Source: Pseudarthrobacter chlorophenolicus A6 (GTDB taxonomy: Bacteria > Actinomycetota > Actinomycetes > Actinomycetales > Micrococcaceae). From it: a stretch of DNA of 64,000 bases. The notes beneath the pieces are model-generated. The model saw only the letters and a list, made by a program, of their open reading frames with translations, searched no databases and was not told the DNA's origin. The DNA is taken from positions 4,201,953-4,265,952 of the forward strand of contig NC_011886.1 in assembly GCF_000022025.1 (NCBI RefSeq), in the 5' to 3' direction. Shown in pieces: positions 27,343 to 36,821 of this stretch. A program made the translations under genes and the position numbers. The number at the start of each line of letters is the position of its first letter. The first letter of the stretch is position 1.

Positions 27343-30300
27343 CTACGGCAGGGCCGTTACCAGCACATCCTGGTATGCGGCCCTGCCGTCGAACACGTTG
27401 ACGCCCACCCGACCGGCGGCCAGGGGCGCACTGTCGGCGACGTCTATCAGCTGTGTCCCGTCCACTGCCACCGTGATCCGGCTGCCGCTGACGGCGGCAT
27501 CCAAGGCGTAACTGACCCCATGGCCCAGGTTCGTGGGCACGCTGGCCAGGACGGTGAATACTCCGCCGGACAACTTGAACACCCGCACCACGCGCAGGTT
27601 CGGGTCCAGGTTCACGTAGTAGGCCGTTGAACCGTCGGCCGAGGACCGGAGCAGCACCGAGCCCGCGCCGCCGTATCCCTTCTCCGGCGCCAGGTCCCGG
27701 TTCAGGAGCTCACCGGCGAAGGGCTCGCCGCCGAACCGCACCGTGGCCTGCAGCCGGACGTTGCCGTACAGGGCAGCGCCCATGGCGGTGGAGTCCTTGT
27801 CGAACGTGCCGGCCAGGCCTGCGCCCGTGCCCTCCCAGCGTCCGCCCGGAACAACCGCATAGGCGCCCAGGTTGTGCCTGGCGGCGCCGGCCGCCGGCGG
27901 AAGGACTGCCGACGGCGGAGCGCCGGTCAGGCGCGCGGTGTCGCCGAGCTGGTGCACTTTGACGGACACCAGCCGGGCAGTGCCACCGGCTGCGGTGAAG
28001 GACAGTCCGGTAGAGGCGTGGTCCGGGAAGATGAGCGCGGTGATGGCGGCCGTACCGTCGCCGCCGAAGACCTCCACCGAGGACGCGTCTACCAGGATCC
28101 GGAGTTTCACCCGCTTCTCTGAACCCACCACAGAAGAGCTCCACGGGGCCGTCGCATTGTCGGCGGCCGAACCGGCGAAGTAGCGGGTGAAGTCCTTCCG
28201 CCCGGCGGCGCTGCGGTCCACCGTGAGGGCGGCAGCACCGGCGTCGTACCCCACCAGTGTCTGCTGCGCCCCGGTGGAGCCGCTGCCCCGCCGGACCCCG
28301 AAGGCGAAGGAGGAAGCCCCGCCCGACGACGGGATCCCCACCTCTGCTTCCAGCTCGAACGAGCGCCCCGAGACTGAGGCCAGCGGGTTCCCGGAGGTTG
28401 GCGAGACCGTCACATCCGAGGCCTGCCACGTGGAAGTCCGCAGTGATTCTGCCTCCACCACCGGGGCCTGCGTCAGCCTCAGCCCGGCACCCGGAACGTC
28501 AATGAGCTTGATCTCGCGGGGCACGGACAGCTGGCCGTTCCACCGGCCGGTGGGCGGACTGAAGGCGTAATCCCAGTTGCTCATCCAGCCGAGCATGATC
28601 CTCCGGCCGTCCGGGGTGCCGTAGAAGCTCATGGCCGCGTAGTAGTCGCGCCCGTGGTCCGCCTGCAGCACCGTTGAGGCGGGGGTGTCCGGGGTGAACG
28701 AGGTGCCGTTCCAGGTGCCCGTGACGTACTGCGCCGCCGAACCGTTGGTGGCGCGCACGGCTCCGGTGCTCCACCACAGCACCCAGCGTTTCACCCCTGG
28801 CTGCCCCTCGACGGGCAGTTCGAAGAAGTCCGGGCATTCCCACACGCCGCCGCGGACCCAGCTGCCGTAGCCGAAGGTGCTGGCGAAGGTCCAGTGGAGC
28901 AGGTCAGTGGACGAATAGAAGCGGAGGTGGTCCCCGCCGGCCACCACCATGACCCACTTGCCGGAACCGGCGTCCCGGGTGACTTTGGGGTCGCGGAAGT
29001 CCCAGCCGCCGTCCGGTCCACCCGGGTTCTCCACCACCGGCGCAGCCTGGACGGTCTGCCAGCTGCGGCCTTTGTCCCTGCTGTACGCGGCGCGGACGGA
29101 CTGGTTACCGTTCGGGGCGTCATGGTTAAAGCTGGTGTAGTAGGCGATCAGCCCGGAGCCGCCGGGGAAGAGTCCGCTGGCGTTGGTGGCGTCCACCACG
29201 GCCGAACCCGACCAGGACTCCCCTGCGGCCATGTGCGGCAGGGCGATGGGCAGCTGCTTCCAGTGCAGCAGGTCGGTGCTGACGGCGTGCGCCCAGCGGC
29301 CGCGGTCCTGGTGGAAGAGGTGGTACTCGCCGTCGAAGAACACCAGGCCGTTGGGGTCCGAGCTGTTGCCCGAGTTCTGGGTGTAGTGGTAGCCGGGCTG
29401 GTAGGTGCCGTTCATGTACTGGTCCACACTGTCCGCCCTGATGTTCTGGAACCAGGTGGTGCCGGTGGCAAGGAGGGCGAACCCGGATCCGGAGGCAGCG
29501 GGAACGGCGCCGCCCAGGACTGGCGTGCCGTTGACCAGGACGGACGCTTCCGTGCCGCGCGCGGTGAACTGGACGCGGTTGAGCTGCCCGGCCTTGAAGC
29601 TGGTGGCGGGAAGGGTGCCGACGTGCAGGAGCGTGGACGCGGCCCGGTTGTACAGTTTCGCCGTGCCGGCGCCGGGATCGATCCGCAGTTCGAGGCCACC
29701 GGAACCGTCCGCGCCGCTGCGGACCACCACCGAGGCTGTTGCCGGTACGGTGGCGGTCACGTCCAGGGAGGCCACGACGTCGGACGCCACCGCCGGGATG
29801 AACCTCGCCGCGGTGCCGCCTGCCGGTGTTGCGCGCAGGCCGGCAGCGTCCGGCTCCCAGGATCCGGACGCCGTGCGCCAGCCCTGGAGGGGACTCTCCA
29901 GGCCGCGGAGGGTCATGCTTTGGAACACGGCGGTGCCGTTGTACGAGCCAAGGCCAATATGCCCTGAACCGGCCGTGGAGTCGGTGGCCGTGATGGCGGG
30001 CGTGGCACCGTTGGGGTCCAGGAAGTCCGTTTGCCAGTAGACGGCCAGTGCGCTGCCAAGGGCTGTGACCCGGAGGCGGTAGACCTGGTTGAGCGTGATG
30101 GTTGCGGGGAACGTGCCGAGCGTGGCGTTGTCGGACACCCGGTAAAGCCGCAGCCTGCCGGCGTTGGGGTCCACTTCGGCGGCGTACCCGGCGGTCCCGG
30201 CGGCATTGGTCCGGAAGAGGACAGTTCCCACGCCGTAGGGGGATGCCACCTGGATATCGGTGGAGAAATCGACGTCGGTGGGTTGCTGCCCGGTGGCGAT

Positions 30301-31005
30301 GGCGCGGCTGTTGGCGTTTGCCGGGGCGGCGCCGCGGAACCCGGTGGCTGTGGCGGACCAACCGGCGCCAAAGCTCCAGCCCGAGACGTTCGCGTCAATG
30401 GTCCGGACCCCGGGAGTGCCAAAGGCCACGGTTCCGTTGAAGGCGTGCAGCCCCACGCGGCCTGATTCGTAGCGGTAGTCCGTGGCGTCGATCCTTGAGG
30501 TCCCGTCCACCGCAACGTAGATCCGCGGTCCGTCAACGTGGACGTCCACGTTGTAGGGCTGTCCCGTGTTCAGCGCGAGTGGCACCGGTGCCGCCACGTC
30601 CTGGCCGGTGGCGAGGTCGAACAGCCGCATCCGGTCCAGGTTGGGATCGATGGTGGCTGCATAGCCGGCGCCGGCGTCCGGGGTTGCCCGGAACACCAGG
30701 GCGCCCACACCGTAGGGGCTTCCGGAATCGACCGTCACGCTGGCCGTGTAGCGGGCAGTGCCCGCAATGACCTGCTCGCTGGTGGCGGCCGCGTTCTGGC
30801 CTGGAGGTGCGACGGCGGTGTACCCGCCTTGGACCGTCCGGGTCCAGTTGCCGCTGGTGCCGGCGACGTCCGGGACGGGGCTGGTGGTGCTGTTGAGGGT
30901 GACGGGCTCGGTGCCGAGGGCCGTTGCCGGAGCAGCGGCCCCCGTTCCCGCGAGGCCGGCACCAATGACCGCTGCCGTGAGGCCCGCGGCTAGTCTCTTG
31001 TGCAT
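27343..31005 (-). CDS. secreted multidomain GH32 fructan hydrolase (levanase/inulinase type)
   Basis: Hydrolyses fructans outside the cell. 1220 residues from ATG 31005, preceded by AAAGGTGA. Signal peptide 1-30. Three beta-sandwich-like modules (about 55-205, 210-370, 375-528), each with repeated DGSGGL or GYAA-DPN-RLRL motifs, precede the GH32 catalytic core, where the nucleophile is Asp550 (NSSDPNG), the stabiliser Asp672 (FRDPK) and the acid/base Glu723 (WECPD). The core's C-terminal sandwich is followed by a fourth module related to the first two (VYALD.., NLRVVRVFKL). The four modules resemble LamG/3-keto-disaccharide hydrolase folds and probably bind polysaccharide. A very large enzyme for the family. 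Last gene of the fructan operon, 35 bp after the cytoplasmic GH32. Levan or inulin specificity is not readable. Confidence 0.9.
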   Translation of the reverse strand: MHKRLAAGLTAAVIGAGLAGTGAAAPATALGTEPVTLNSTTSPVPDVAGTSGNWTRTVQGGYTAVAPPGQNAAATSEQVIAGTARYTASVTVDSGSPYGVGALVFRATPDAGAGYAATIDPNLDRMRLFDLATGQDVAAPVPLALNTGQPYNVDVHVDGPRIYVAVDGTSRIDATDYRYESGRVGLHAFNGTVAFGTPGVRTIDANVSGWSFGAGWSATATGFRGAAPANANSRAIATGQQPTDVDFSTDIQVASPYGVGTVLFRTNAAGTAGYAAEVDPNAGRLRLYRVSDNATLGTFPATITLNQVYRLRVTALGSALAVYWQTDFLDPNGATPAITATDSTAGSGHIGLGSYNGTAVFQSMTLRGLESPLQGWRTASGSWEPDAAGLRATPAGGTAARFIPAVASDVVASLDVTATVPATASVVVRSGADGSGGLELRIDPGAGTAKLYNRAASTLLHVGTLPATSFKAGQLNRVQFTARGTEASVLVNGTPVLGGAVPAASGSGFALLATGTTWFQNIRADSVDQYMNGTYQPGYHYTQNSGNSSDPNGLVFFDGEYHLFHQDRGRWAHAVSTDLLHWKQLPIALPHMAAGESWSGSAVVDATNASGLFPGGSGLIAYYTSFNHDAPNGNQSVRAAYSRDKGRSWQTVQAAPVVENPGGPDGGWDFRDPKVTRDAGSGKWVMVVAGGDHLRFYSSTDLLHWTFASTFGYGSWVRGGVWECPDFFELPVEGQPGVKRWVLWWSTGAVRATNGSAAQYVTGTWNGTSFTPDTPASTVLQADHGRDYYAAMSFYGTPDGRRIMLGWMSNWDYAFSPPTGRWNGQLSVPREIKLIDVPGAGLRLTQAPVVEAESLRTSTWQASDVTVSPTSGNPLASVSGRSFELEAEVGIPSSGGASSFAFGVRRGSGSTGAQQTLVGYDAGAAALTVDRSAAGRKDFTRYFAGSAADNATAPWSSSVVGSEKRVKLRILVDASSVEVFGGDGTAAITALIFPDHASTGLSFTAAGGTARLVSVKVHQLGDTARLTGAPPSAVLPPAAGAARHNLGAYAVVPGGRWEGTGAGLAGTFDKDSTAMGAALYGNVRLQATVRFGGEPFAGELLNRDLAPEKGYGGAGSVLLRSSADGSTAYYVNLDPNLRVVRVFKLSGGVFTVLASVPTNLGHGVSYALDAAVSGSRITVAVDGTQLIDVADSAPLAAGRVGVNVFDGRAAYQDVLVTALP

Positions 31006-31040
31006 GCAGATCACCTTTGATCTCGGCGGTTTGGTTGGGG

Positions 31041-32576
31041 CTACGGGAAGAGGGTGCGGCCACCTCCCCGGATGTCGGCCATGGTCCACGCATCGAAGGC
31101 GTCCAGGTGTACGGCTCCCGTGGCGGAGAGGGTGACGTTGCCGCCTCCGCAGGTGGGGTAGACGCGGGCGGTGAGCGGCTTGCCGTTGGCGAAGACCTCG
31201 ACGGCGGACCGGTCCACCAGGACGCGCAGGTGCACGTGCCCGCCGGTCATCGGGACGGGCCCGGACCGGTCCTCCGCGTCCACGGAGGAGTCCAGGGAGC
31301 TGCGGGTGCGGTCGAGGCGGAGGATCCCTTCGGCGCCACCGGCATCGAGTGCAGGGCGGCCCACTTCGATGACGGTGTCCTCCGCGCCGTCGCCTGATCC
31401 CAGCACGCCCAGCCGCAGCACGGCCCCAGGTGCCAGGTGGATGTCCAGTTCGAGGTCCAGCTGGTTGCCGTGGACGCCGGTATCCAACGTCGCCGCCAGC
31501 TCCCGCGCCGGCAAGCTGGTGTGGTCGCCGCGCAGCTTCTCCAGTTCGGGGACCGGAGCGAACCGCAGCGTCCCGTCCTCCGCCAGGGTGGTGATCCGCG
31601 GCAGGCTCATCACGCCGGACCAGCCGGCTTCCACCATCGCGGCGTCCGTGCGGCCTTCCTGCAGCCAGCCGAACATGATGCGACGGCCGGCGTCGTCCAG
31701 GAAGGACTGCGGCGCATAGAAGTATCGGCCGCCGTAGTCCAGGCGGTGCAGCGCGGCCGGTTCGAACGAGTCGCCGGAGTACCTGCCCGTCCAGTACAGC
31801 GGGTGGCGCGTGTCGCCGTCGTTCCAGGCGGAGAAGACCAGCACGTCCGGTGAATCGTCCGCCGGTTCCGTACCCAGGGTCCCGGTGCCGGCCCGGAACA
31901 GGTCCACGCATTCCCACATGGTGCCGGTCCAGTCCGTCCCGGCGGGGTCACCCTGTGAGGCGTCGCCGATGAAGAGCGGCCCCACGTAGTCCCAGGAGCG
32001 AAGGTCCGCCGACTCGTACAGAAAGGCCGTTCCGCCGCGGCCGCGCACGCCGGAGCCCACCAGTTGCCGCCACCTGTTGCCTTCGCGCCACACGCAGTGG
32101 TCGCGGTAGGCGGTGATGTCCACGCCGGCCGGCGGGGCTGCGATGACGGGGTTCTCCGGGGCCTTGGTCCAGGTGGACAGGTCCGGGGAGCCCACGGCGA
32201 CGCAGGGAAGTTCGCGCTCCCCGAGGCGGCCCGAATAGACCAGCGTGGGCGTGCCGCCATCGTTCACCAGGACGCCGGACCAGCAGCCGTCCGCGTCCGG
32301 TCCGGTCGACGGTTCCAGCGCCACGGGCTGGTCCGTCCAGGTCACGAGGTCCGTGCTGGTGGCGTGGCCCCACTGGATGCGGTGGTGGAAGGCACCCTCC
32401 GGGTTGTACTGGTAGAAGAGGTGGTAGGTGCCGTCCCATTGGGCCACACCGTTGGGATCGTTGAGCCAGCCGGCGGGTGAGACGAAATGGAAGCTGGGCC
32501 GCAGGGGATCGGCTTCGGCGCGGGCAACCAGCTCGCCGCGCGGGACGGTAGCGAGCGGGTGGGTCAGTTCAGTCAT
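31041..32576 (-). CDS. cytoplasmic GH32 beta-fructofuranosidase (sucrase/fructooligosaccharidase)
   Basis: Splits fructosyl linkages in imported oligosaccharides. 511 residues, no signal peptide, so it acts in the cytoplasm. Catalytic residues are clear: Asp40 in WLNDPNG, Asp159 in YRDHCV and Glu222 in WECVD; the C-terminal beta-sandwich carries SSLDSSVDAED and VDRSAVEVFANG. Start ATG 32576 overlaps the ATPase gene stop by 4 bp. With the secreted GH32 enzyme and the ABC importer it makes a two-step degradation route: large polymer cut outside, short chains imported and finished inside. Confidence 0.94.
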   Translation of the reverse strand: MTELTHPLATVPRGELVARAEADPLRPSFHFVSPAGWLNDPNGVAQWDGTYHLFYQYNPEGAFHHRIQWGHATSTDLVTWTDQPVALEPSTGPDADGCWSGVLVNDGGTPTLVYSGRLGERELPCVAVGSPDLSTWTKAPENPVIAAPPAGVDITAYRDHCVWREGNRWRQLVGSGVRGRGGTAFLYESADLRSWDYVGPLFIGDASQGDPAGTDWTGTMWECVDLFRAGTGTLGTEPADDSPDVLVFSAWNDGDTRHPLYWTGRYSGDSFEPAALHRLDYGGRYFYAPQSFLDDAGRRIMFGWLQEGRTDAAMVEAGWSGVMSLPRITTLAEDGTLRFAPVPELEKLRGDHTSLPARELAATLDTGVHGNQLDLELDIHLAPGAVLRLGVLGSGDGAEDTVIEVGRPALDAGGAEGILRLDRTRSSLDSSVDAEDRSGPVPMTGGHVHLRVLVDRSAVEVFANGKPLTARVYPTCGGGNVTLSATGAVHLDAFDAWTMADIRGGGRTLFP

Positions 32577-33706
32577 GCCGAAACCTTCCGGGAAATGTTC
32601 GACGGCGGCGGTCCCGCAGGTGCGGGGGCGCCGGCTGCGGGGTCTGCAGCGAGGGCGTGGCCGCCTGCGCCGGCACGGGGCCGGTAGAGGTGGCAGCGGA
32701 CCCAGTGCCGGTTTTCGGGGGCACCTACCTGGTGCCGGACGGGCCGGTCTGCGGAGCAGGCCTGGTCCGGATCGCCGTCGAACGCGCAGCCGGTGGAGGC
32801 CATGACGGCCTGCCGCAGTTCCGCCCGCCGGACGGGATCGTAGGAACCTGCCCGGGCCGGATCCGGCACGGCGGAGACCAGGAGTTGCGTGTAGGGGTGG
32901 GCCGGGTTGGCCAGCAGGTCCAGCGACTCGCCCTCTTCCACAAGCTCGCCGGCGAACATCACGGCCGTGCGGTCCGCGAGGTAGCGGGCCGAGGCGAGGT
33001 CGTGGGTGATGTAGAGCATCGAGATGCCCTGCTCGTCCCGGAGCCTGCGCATCAGGTTCAGCACGCCGATCCGGACGGACACATCCAGCATTGAAGTGGG
33101 CTCGTCGGCCAGGATCACCTGCGGTTCCACGGCGAGCGCACGGGCGATTGCCACGCGCTGGCGCTGTCCGCCGGAGAGTTCATGCGGGTAGGAGTCCAGC
33201 ATGTCCGCCTGCAGCCCCACGGTGTCCATGAGCTGCTCGAGGCGGGCCTGGGTTTCCGTTTCCGAGCGGCCGCCCTTCCCGTGGATCGCCAGGGAACGCC
33301 GCAGGAAGTGCCCGATCCTGTGTGCCGGGTTCAGCGACCCGAAGGGGTCCTGGAACACCATCTGCAGCTGGGAGCGGAAGGCCCGCGAGGCCTGGAAGCG
33401 GTCCCGCTTGAGGACATCAACGCCGTCCAGCAGGATGGAGCCTTCACTGGGCCGTTCGAGCCGGGCAACGCAGCGGGCCAGGGTGCTCTTGCCGGAACCG
33501 GATTCGCCCACCAGCGCAACAATTTCGCCGCGGCCGATGGCCAAATCCACGCCGTGGAGGGCACGCACAGAGTCCCGCGAGAACAGCCCGCCAACGGGGA
33601 ACGATTTGCCCAGGCCGCGGACCTCCAGGGCAGGTGTGTCCGTCCGGGCCGGGCCTGAACTGCTGGGGCCTGAACCGGTGGGGGTGGAAAGCGTTGAATG
33701 GCTCAT
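32573..33706 (-). CDS. Opp/Dpp-type ABC transporter ATP-binding protein (F component)
   Basis: 377 residues. Walker A GESGSGKST (66-74), Q-loop in QMVFQDPFGSLNPA, signature LSGGQRQRVAIARAL, Walker B VILADEPTSMLDVS. The C-terminal oligopeptide domain has the usual Cys pattern in part (GCAFDGDPDQACSADRP). The tail is Ala/Pro-rich. It overlaps the genes on both sides by 4 bp. The motif set is typical of DppF/OppF, yet the operon context is fructan use, so the transported ligand is probably an oligosaccharide rather than a peptide. Confidence 0.93.
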   Translation of the reverse strand: MSHSTLSTPTGSGPSSSGPARTDTPALEVRGLGKSFPVGGLFSRDSVRALHGVDLAIGRGEIVALVGESGSGKSTLARCVARLERPSEGSILLDGVDVLKRDRFQASRAFRSQLQMVFQDPFGSLNPAHRIGHFLRRSLAIHGKGGRSETETQARLEQLMDTVGLQADMLDSYPHELSGGQRQRVAIARALAVEPQVILADEPTSMLDVSVRIGVLNLMRRLRDEQGISMLYITHDLASARYLADRTAVMFAGELVEEGESLDLLANPAHPYTQLLVSAVPDPARAGSYDPVRRAELRQAVMASTGCAFDGDPDQACSADRPVRHQVGAPENRHWVRCHLYRPRAGAGGHALAADPAAGAPAPAGPPPSNISRKVSA

Positions 33707-34692
33707 CGGACAGCTCCTTGCAGCGATTCGGCCGCGCCCTCGAGGGTGCCGGCTCCGTGCGCGATGGACAGGTCGTCGGCACCGAACGGCGCCACGAGGT
33801 GGCCGGGCGCCACCTCGGCGAGGTCGGGGATGTTCCGGAACTTCACGCCGTCGGGCAATCCCGAAAGCGGAACCCGCGGACCGGTGAGCGGCGGGAACGC
33901 GCCCATCAGCGCCTGTGTATAGGGGTGGCGGGGATCGGCGTAGACGTCGTGGGCCCTGGCGGTTTCCACGATGCGCCCGCCGTACATCACGGCCATCCGG
34001 TGGGACAGTTCCACCATGAGGGACATGTCGTGGGTGATGAACAGGACGGAGAAGCCCAGCTCGCGCTGGAGTTCCTTGATCTGGGCCATGATCTCCTGCT
34101 GCACCACCACGTCCAGGGCGGTGGTGGGCTCATCCAGGATCAGGAGGGAGGGCTTGAGCGCCACGGCCATGGCGATGACGGCGCGCTGCCGCATGCCGCC
34201 GGAGAGCTGGTGCGGGTAGGACTTCAGCCGGGCGGGGTCGATCCGGACCAGCTCCAGCAGCTCCCCGGCCCGCCGCAGCGATTCCCTGCGGGAGAGCCCG
34301 GCGTGGGTGGTGAAGATGTCCACGATCTGCTCGCCGATGGTCAGCACCGGGTTGAGCGAGTTCATTGCCGACTGGAACACCATGGCCACGTCCTGCCAGC
34401 GGAAGCGCCGCAGTTCCTCCGGGCTCATGGCCAGCACATCCCTGCCGCCGAAGGAGATGCTGCCGCCGGCGATCTTCGCGGGGTCCTTGAGCAGGCGCAT
34501 GATCGAGTTGGCGATGGTGGACTTGCCGCAGCCCGATTCCCCGGCCAGGCCGAAGACCTCGCCGGTGCCGATGCTGAAGGAGACGCGGTCCACTGCGGTG
34601 GTGGAGCGGGAATCCCCGACGTACTTCACGGTGAGGTCCCGAACGTCCAGGATGGGTTCGTGGGACCCGAAGGAGGTCTGGGAAACTGTCAT
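33703..34692 (-). CDS. Opp/Dpp-type ABC transporter ATP-binding protein (D component)
   Basis: 329 residues. Walker A GESGCGKST (51-59), Q-loop VFQSAMNSLNPVLT, signature LSGGMRQRAVIAMA, Walker B LLILDEPTTALDV, switch His in FITHDMS. Unlike most D components, the C-terminal oligopeptide domain lacks the conserved CxPRCP-type cysteines (reads GLPDGVKFRNIPDLAEVAPGH). It overlaps the F component gene by 4 bp and its own ATGA overlaps the natural stop of the permease, which is reached only after a frameshift correction. Confidence 0.93.
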   Translation of the reverse strand: MTVSQTSFGSHEPILDVRDLTVKYVGDSRSTTAVDRVSFSIGTGEVFGLAGESGCGKSTIANSIMRLLKDPAKIAGGSISFGGRDVLAMSPEELRRFRWQDVAMVFQSAMNSLNPVLTIGEQIVDIFTTHAGLSRRESLRRAGELLELVRIDPARLKSYPHQLSGGMRQRAVIAMAVALKPSLLILDEPTTALDVVVQQEIMAQIKELQRELGFSVLFITHDMSLMVELSHRMAVMYGGRIVETARAHDVYADPRHPYTQALMGAFPPLTGPRVPLSGLPDGVKFRNIPDLAEVAPGHLVAPFGADDLSIAHGAGTLEGAAESLQGAVR

Positions 34693-35659
34693 TTGGCAGC
34701 GCTCCTTTCAATGGGTGCAGGGGTTCCGGCCGTGGCGGTTTTAGGGTCTTGATCTTCCGCAGGCGGGGGTTGGTGACCTCATCCACGGCGTAGTTGATGA
34801 GGGCCAAAGCGAACGCCACCAGTGCGATGCACACGCCCGACGGCACGAAGACCCACCAGCTTCCGGTGAGCAGCGCGCCCTCGTTGCCGGCCCAGAAGAG
34901 GTTGTTGCCCCAGGAGACGGTGCTGACGTCGCCCAAGCCCAGGAACTCGAGGCCCGCCTGGGCCCCGATGCCGTAGATGACGCAGGCAAGCAGTGTTCCC
35001 ATCACGATTGATGCCATGTTCGGCAGGATTTCCCGGAACATGATCCGGCCCGCCCGTTCGCCGGACACCACCGCGGCGGCCACGAAGTCCTTGGACCGGA
35101 TGGACAGGGCCTGGCTGCGGAGGACGCGCGCCGAGCCCGCCCAGCCGGTGACAACGAGCACCAGGATCACGGTTCCCAGCCCCGGCGGAAGGAACGCGGC
35201 GAGGATGACCAGGAGCGGCAGCCCGGGCAGGAGGAGGAAGACGTTGGTGACCAGGGACAGTGCCTCGTCAATGAACCGGCCGAAGTAGGCCGAAGCCAGG
35301 CCCACGATGATGCCGATGAACGTGGAGGCAAAGCCCACCGTGAGGCCCACCAGCAGTGAACTCCGGGCGCCGTGCACGGTCAGCGCCAGCACGTCCTGGC
35401 CTTTTGCCGTGGTGCCCAGCCAGTGCTCGGCATCCGGTTCCAGGGACGCCATGGCGGTGATCCGGGAGGGGTCGCCGGGGAACAGTATGGGGGCCAGGAG
35501 CGCCACCACGATGAACAGGGCCATCACGGCCATGCCCACCAGGGCCTTCCTGTTGGTCAGCAGCCCGTGGATAAAGCTGCGGTTGGGTTTGGTTTTGGGT
35601 TTCGCGGCGGGGGTTTTGCCTGCCGCGGTGCCGGATTGCTGGAGGATTGCGGTTGCCAT
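34689..35659 (-). CDS. Opp/Dpp-type ABC transporter permease (C component), frameshifted near its 3' end
   Basis: About 320 residues in the natural form. The DppC-type core is intact: an N-terminal cytoplasmic part, then a first helix (ALVGMAVMALFIVVALLAPIL), ALTVHGARSSLLVGLTVGF, and the coupling segment around FREILPNMASIVMG. After VTNPRLRKIK the frame as sequenced fails to stop and runs through the ATPase gene to 34130, giving a 509-residue product. Adding one base at about 34747/34748 restores the reading (D)PKTATAGTPAPIERSAAK and a TGA that overlaps the next ATG by 4 bp, matching the spacing of the rest of the operon. A one-base deletion or sequencing error is therefore likely. Start ATG 35659 follows AAAGGACC. 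Confidence 0.85.
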
Positions 35660-35683
35660 GGTGGGTCCTTTATCTGCGGCCGG

Positions 35684-36661
35684 TCAGTTGCTGCGCACGC
35701 GCGGGTCGAGGCGGACGTACAGGATGTCCACCAGGAAGTTCGCCAGCAGCACGGCGGCGGTGATGGTGAGGAACAGGCCCTGCATGAGCGGATAGTCCAG
35801 TCCCTGGACGGCGTTGAGGAGCTGGTAACCCACACCGGGGTAGGCGAACACCACTTCGGTGAGCAGTGCCCCACCCACCACGAAGCCCAGGCCCATGCCG
35901 AAGCTGGTAACGGACGGCAGCATGGCGTTGCGTGCCGCGTAGCGGAGCATGATGCGTCCAGGGCGCAAACCCTTGGCCTCGGCCATGGTGATGTAGTCCT
36001 CGGAGTTGGTGGCAATCATGGTGTTACGCATGCCCAGCATCCAGCCGCCGATGGACACCAGCACGATGGTCAGCGCCGGGAGCACCAGGTGCGCGCCGAC
36101 GTCGCCGATGAACTCCCGGGTGAACGCGGGCTCCAGTCCGTCCGTGAACGCATGCCGGATGGGGAACCAGCCCAGCACCACGCCGAACAGGTACAGGGCG
36201 CCCATCGCCAGCCAGAAGTAGGGGAACGATCCGATGAACACCAGCACGGGAGGCAGCGCCGAATCGATCGCGCCGCCGCGGCGCCACGCGGCCACGATGC
36301 CCAGCAGGTTACCCACGACGGCGGCAATCACCAGGGCGGTTCCGCCCAGCAGGAGGGTCCAGCCGATCTGGGACGAGATAACCTCCGTGACAGGCGCCGG
36401 GAAGCGTGAGATGGAAACTCCCATCTGGCCGGTGAAGATGTTCTGCAGGTAGCCGGCGTACTGCTCCCACAGGGGCCGGTCATCCACACCCAGCAGCCGG
36501 CGCAGGGCCTCGATCTGTTCGGGCTGCATCCTGTCCTGGGAGCGGGCGAACATGCGGGAAACGGGGTCCCCCGGCATGAAGCGCGGGAGCAGGAAATTCA
36601 GCGTGATGGATGCCCAGAAGGCGACCAGGTAGAAACCCAGCCGGCGCAGGATGAAGCGCAC
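35684..36661 (-). CDS. Opp/Dpp-type ABC transporter permease (B component)
   Basis: 325 residues from GTG 36661, which is preceded by GGAGGGAA; longer upstream starts lack a ribosome site. It shows the B-component opening (FILRRLGFYLVAFWASITLNFLLPRFMPGDP), the EQY-AGYLQNIFTGQMGVS segment and the coupling helix EAKGLRPGRIMLRYAARNAMLP. Six helices. It lies 24 bp before the C-component gene. Between it and the binding-protein gene is 160 bp with a 22-bp direct repeat. Confidence 0.94.
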   Translation of the reverse strand: MRFILRRLGFYLVAFWASITLNFLLPRFMPGDPVSRMFARSQDRMQPEQIEALRRLLGVDDRPLWEQYAGYLQNIFTGQMGVSISRFPAPVTEVISSQIGWTLLLGGTALVIAAVVGNLLGIVAAWRRGGAIDSALPPVLVFIGSFPYFWLAMGALYLFGVVLGWFPIRHAFTDGLEPAFTREFIGDVGAHLVLPALTIVLVSIGGWMLGMRNTMIATNSEDYITMAEAKGLRPGRIMLRYAARNAMLPSVTSFGMGLGFVVGGALLTEVVFAYPGVGYQLLNAVQGLDYPLMQGLFLTITAAVLLANFLVDILYVRLDPRVRSN

Positions 36662-36737
36662 GGGTTCCCTCCAATTCGGGAGTGGTGAAAGGTATGTGGG
36701 GGCTGGCCGCCGGAGGTTCCGGCGGCCAGCGGTGTCA

Positions 36738-36815
36738 CGAAGCGAGGTTAGGGCGGCGGATGGGCCCACGCCGCCTGGGTTCCCTGGCCGAAGCGAAGCG
36801 AGGTTAGGGCGGCGG
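36738..36815. repeat. 22-bp direct repeat, two copies
   Basis: CGAAGCGAGGTTAGGGCGGC plus GG occurs at 36738-36759 and exactly again at 36794-36815, 56 bp apart, in the gap between the binding-protein and B-permease genes. The role is unknown; it might be a duplication or a site affecting differential expression of the binding protein. Confidence 0.7.
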
Positions 36816-36821
36816 TGGGGA

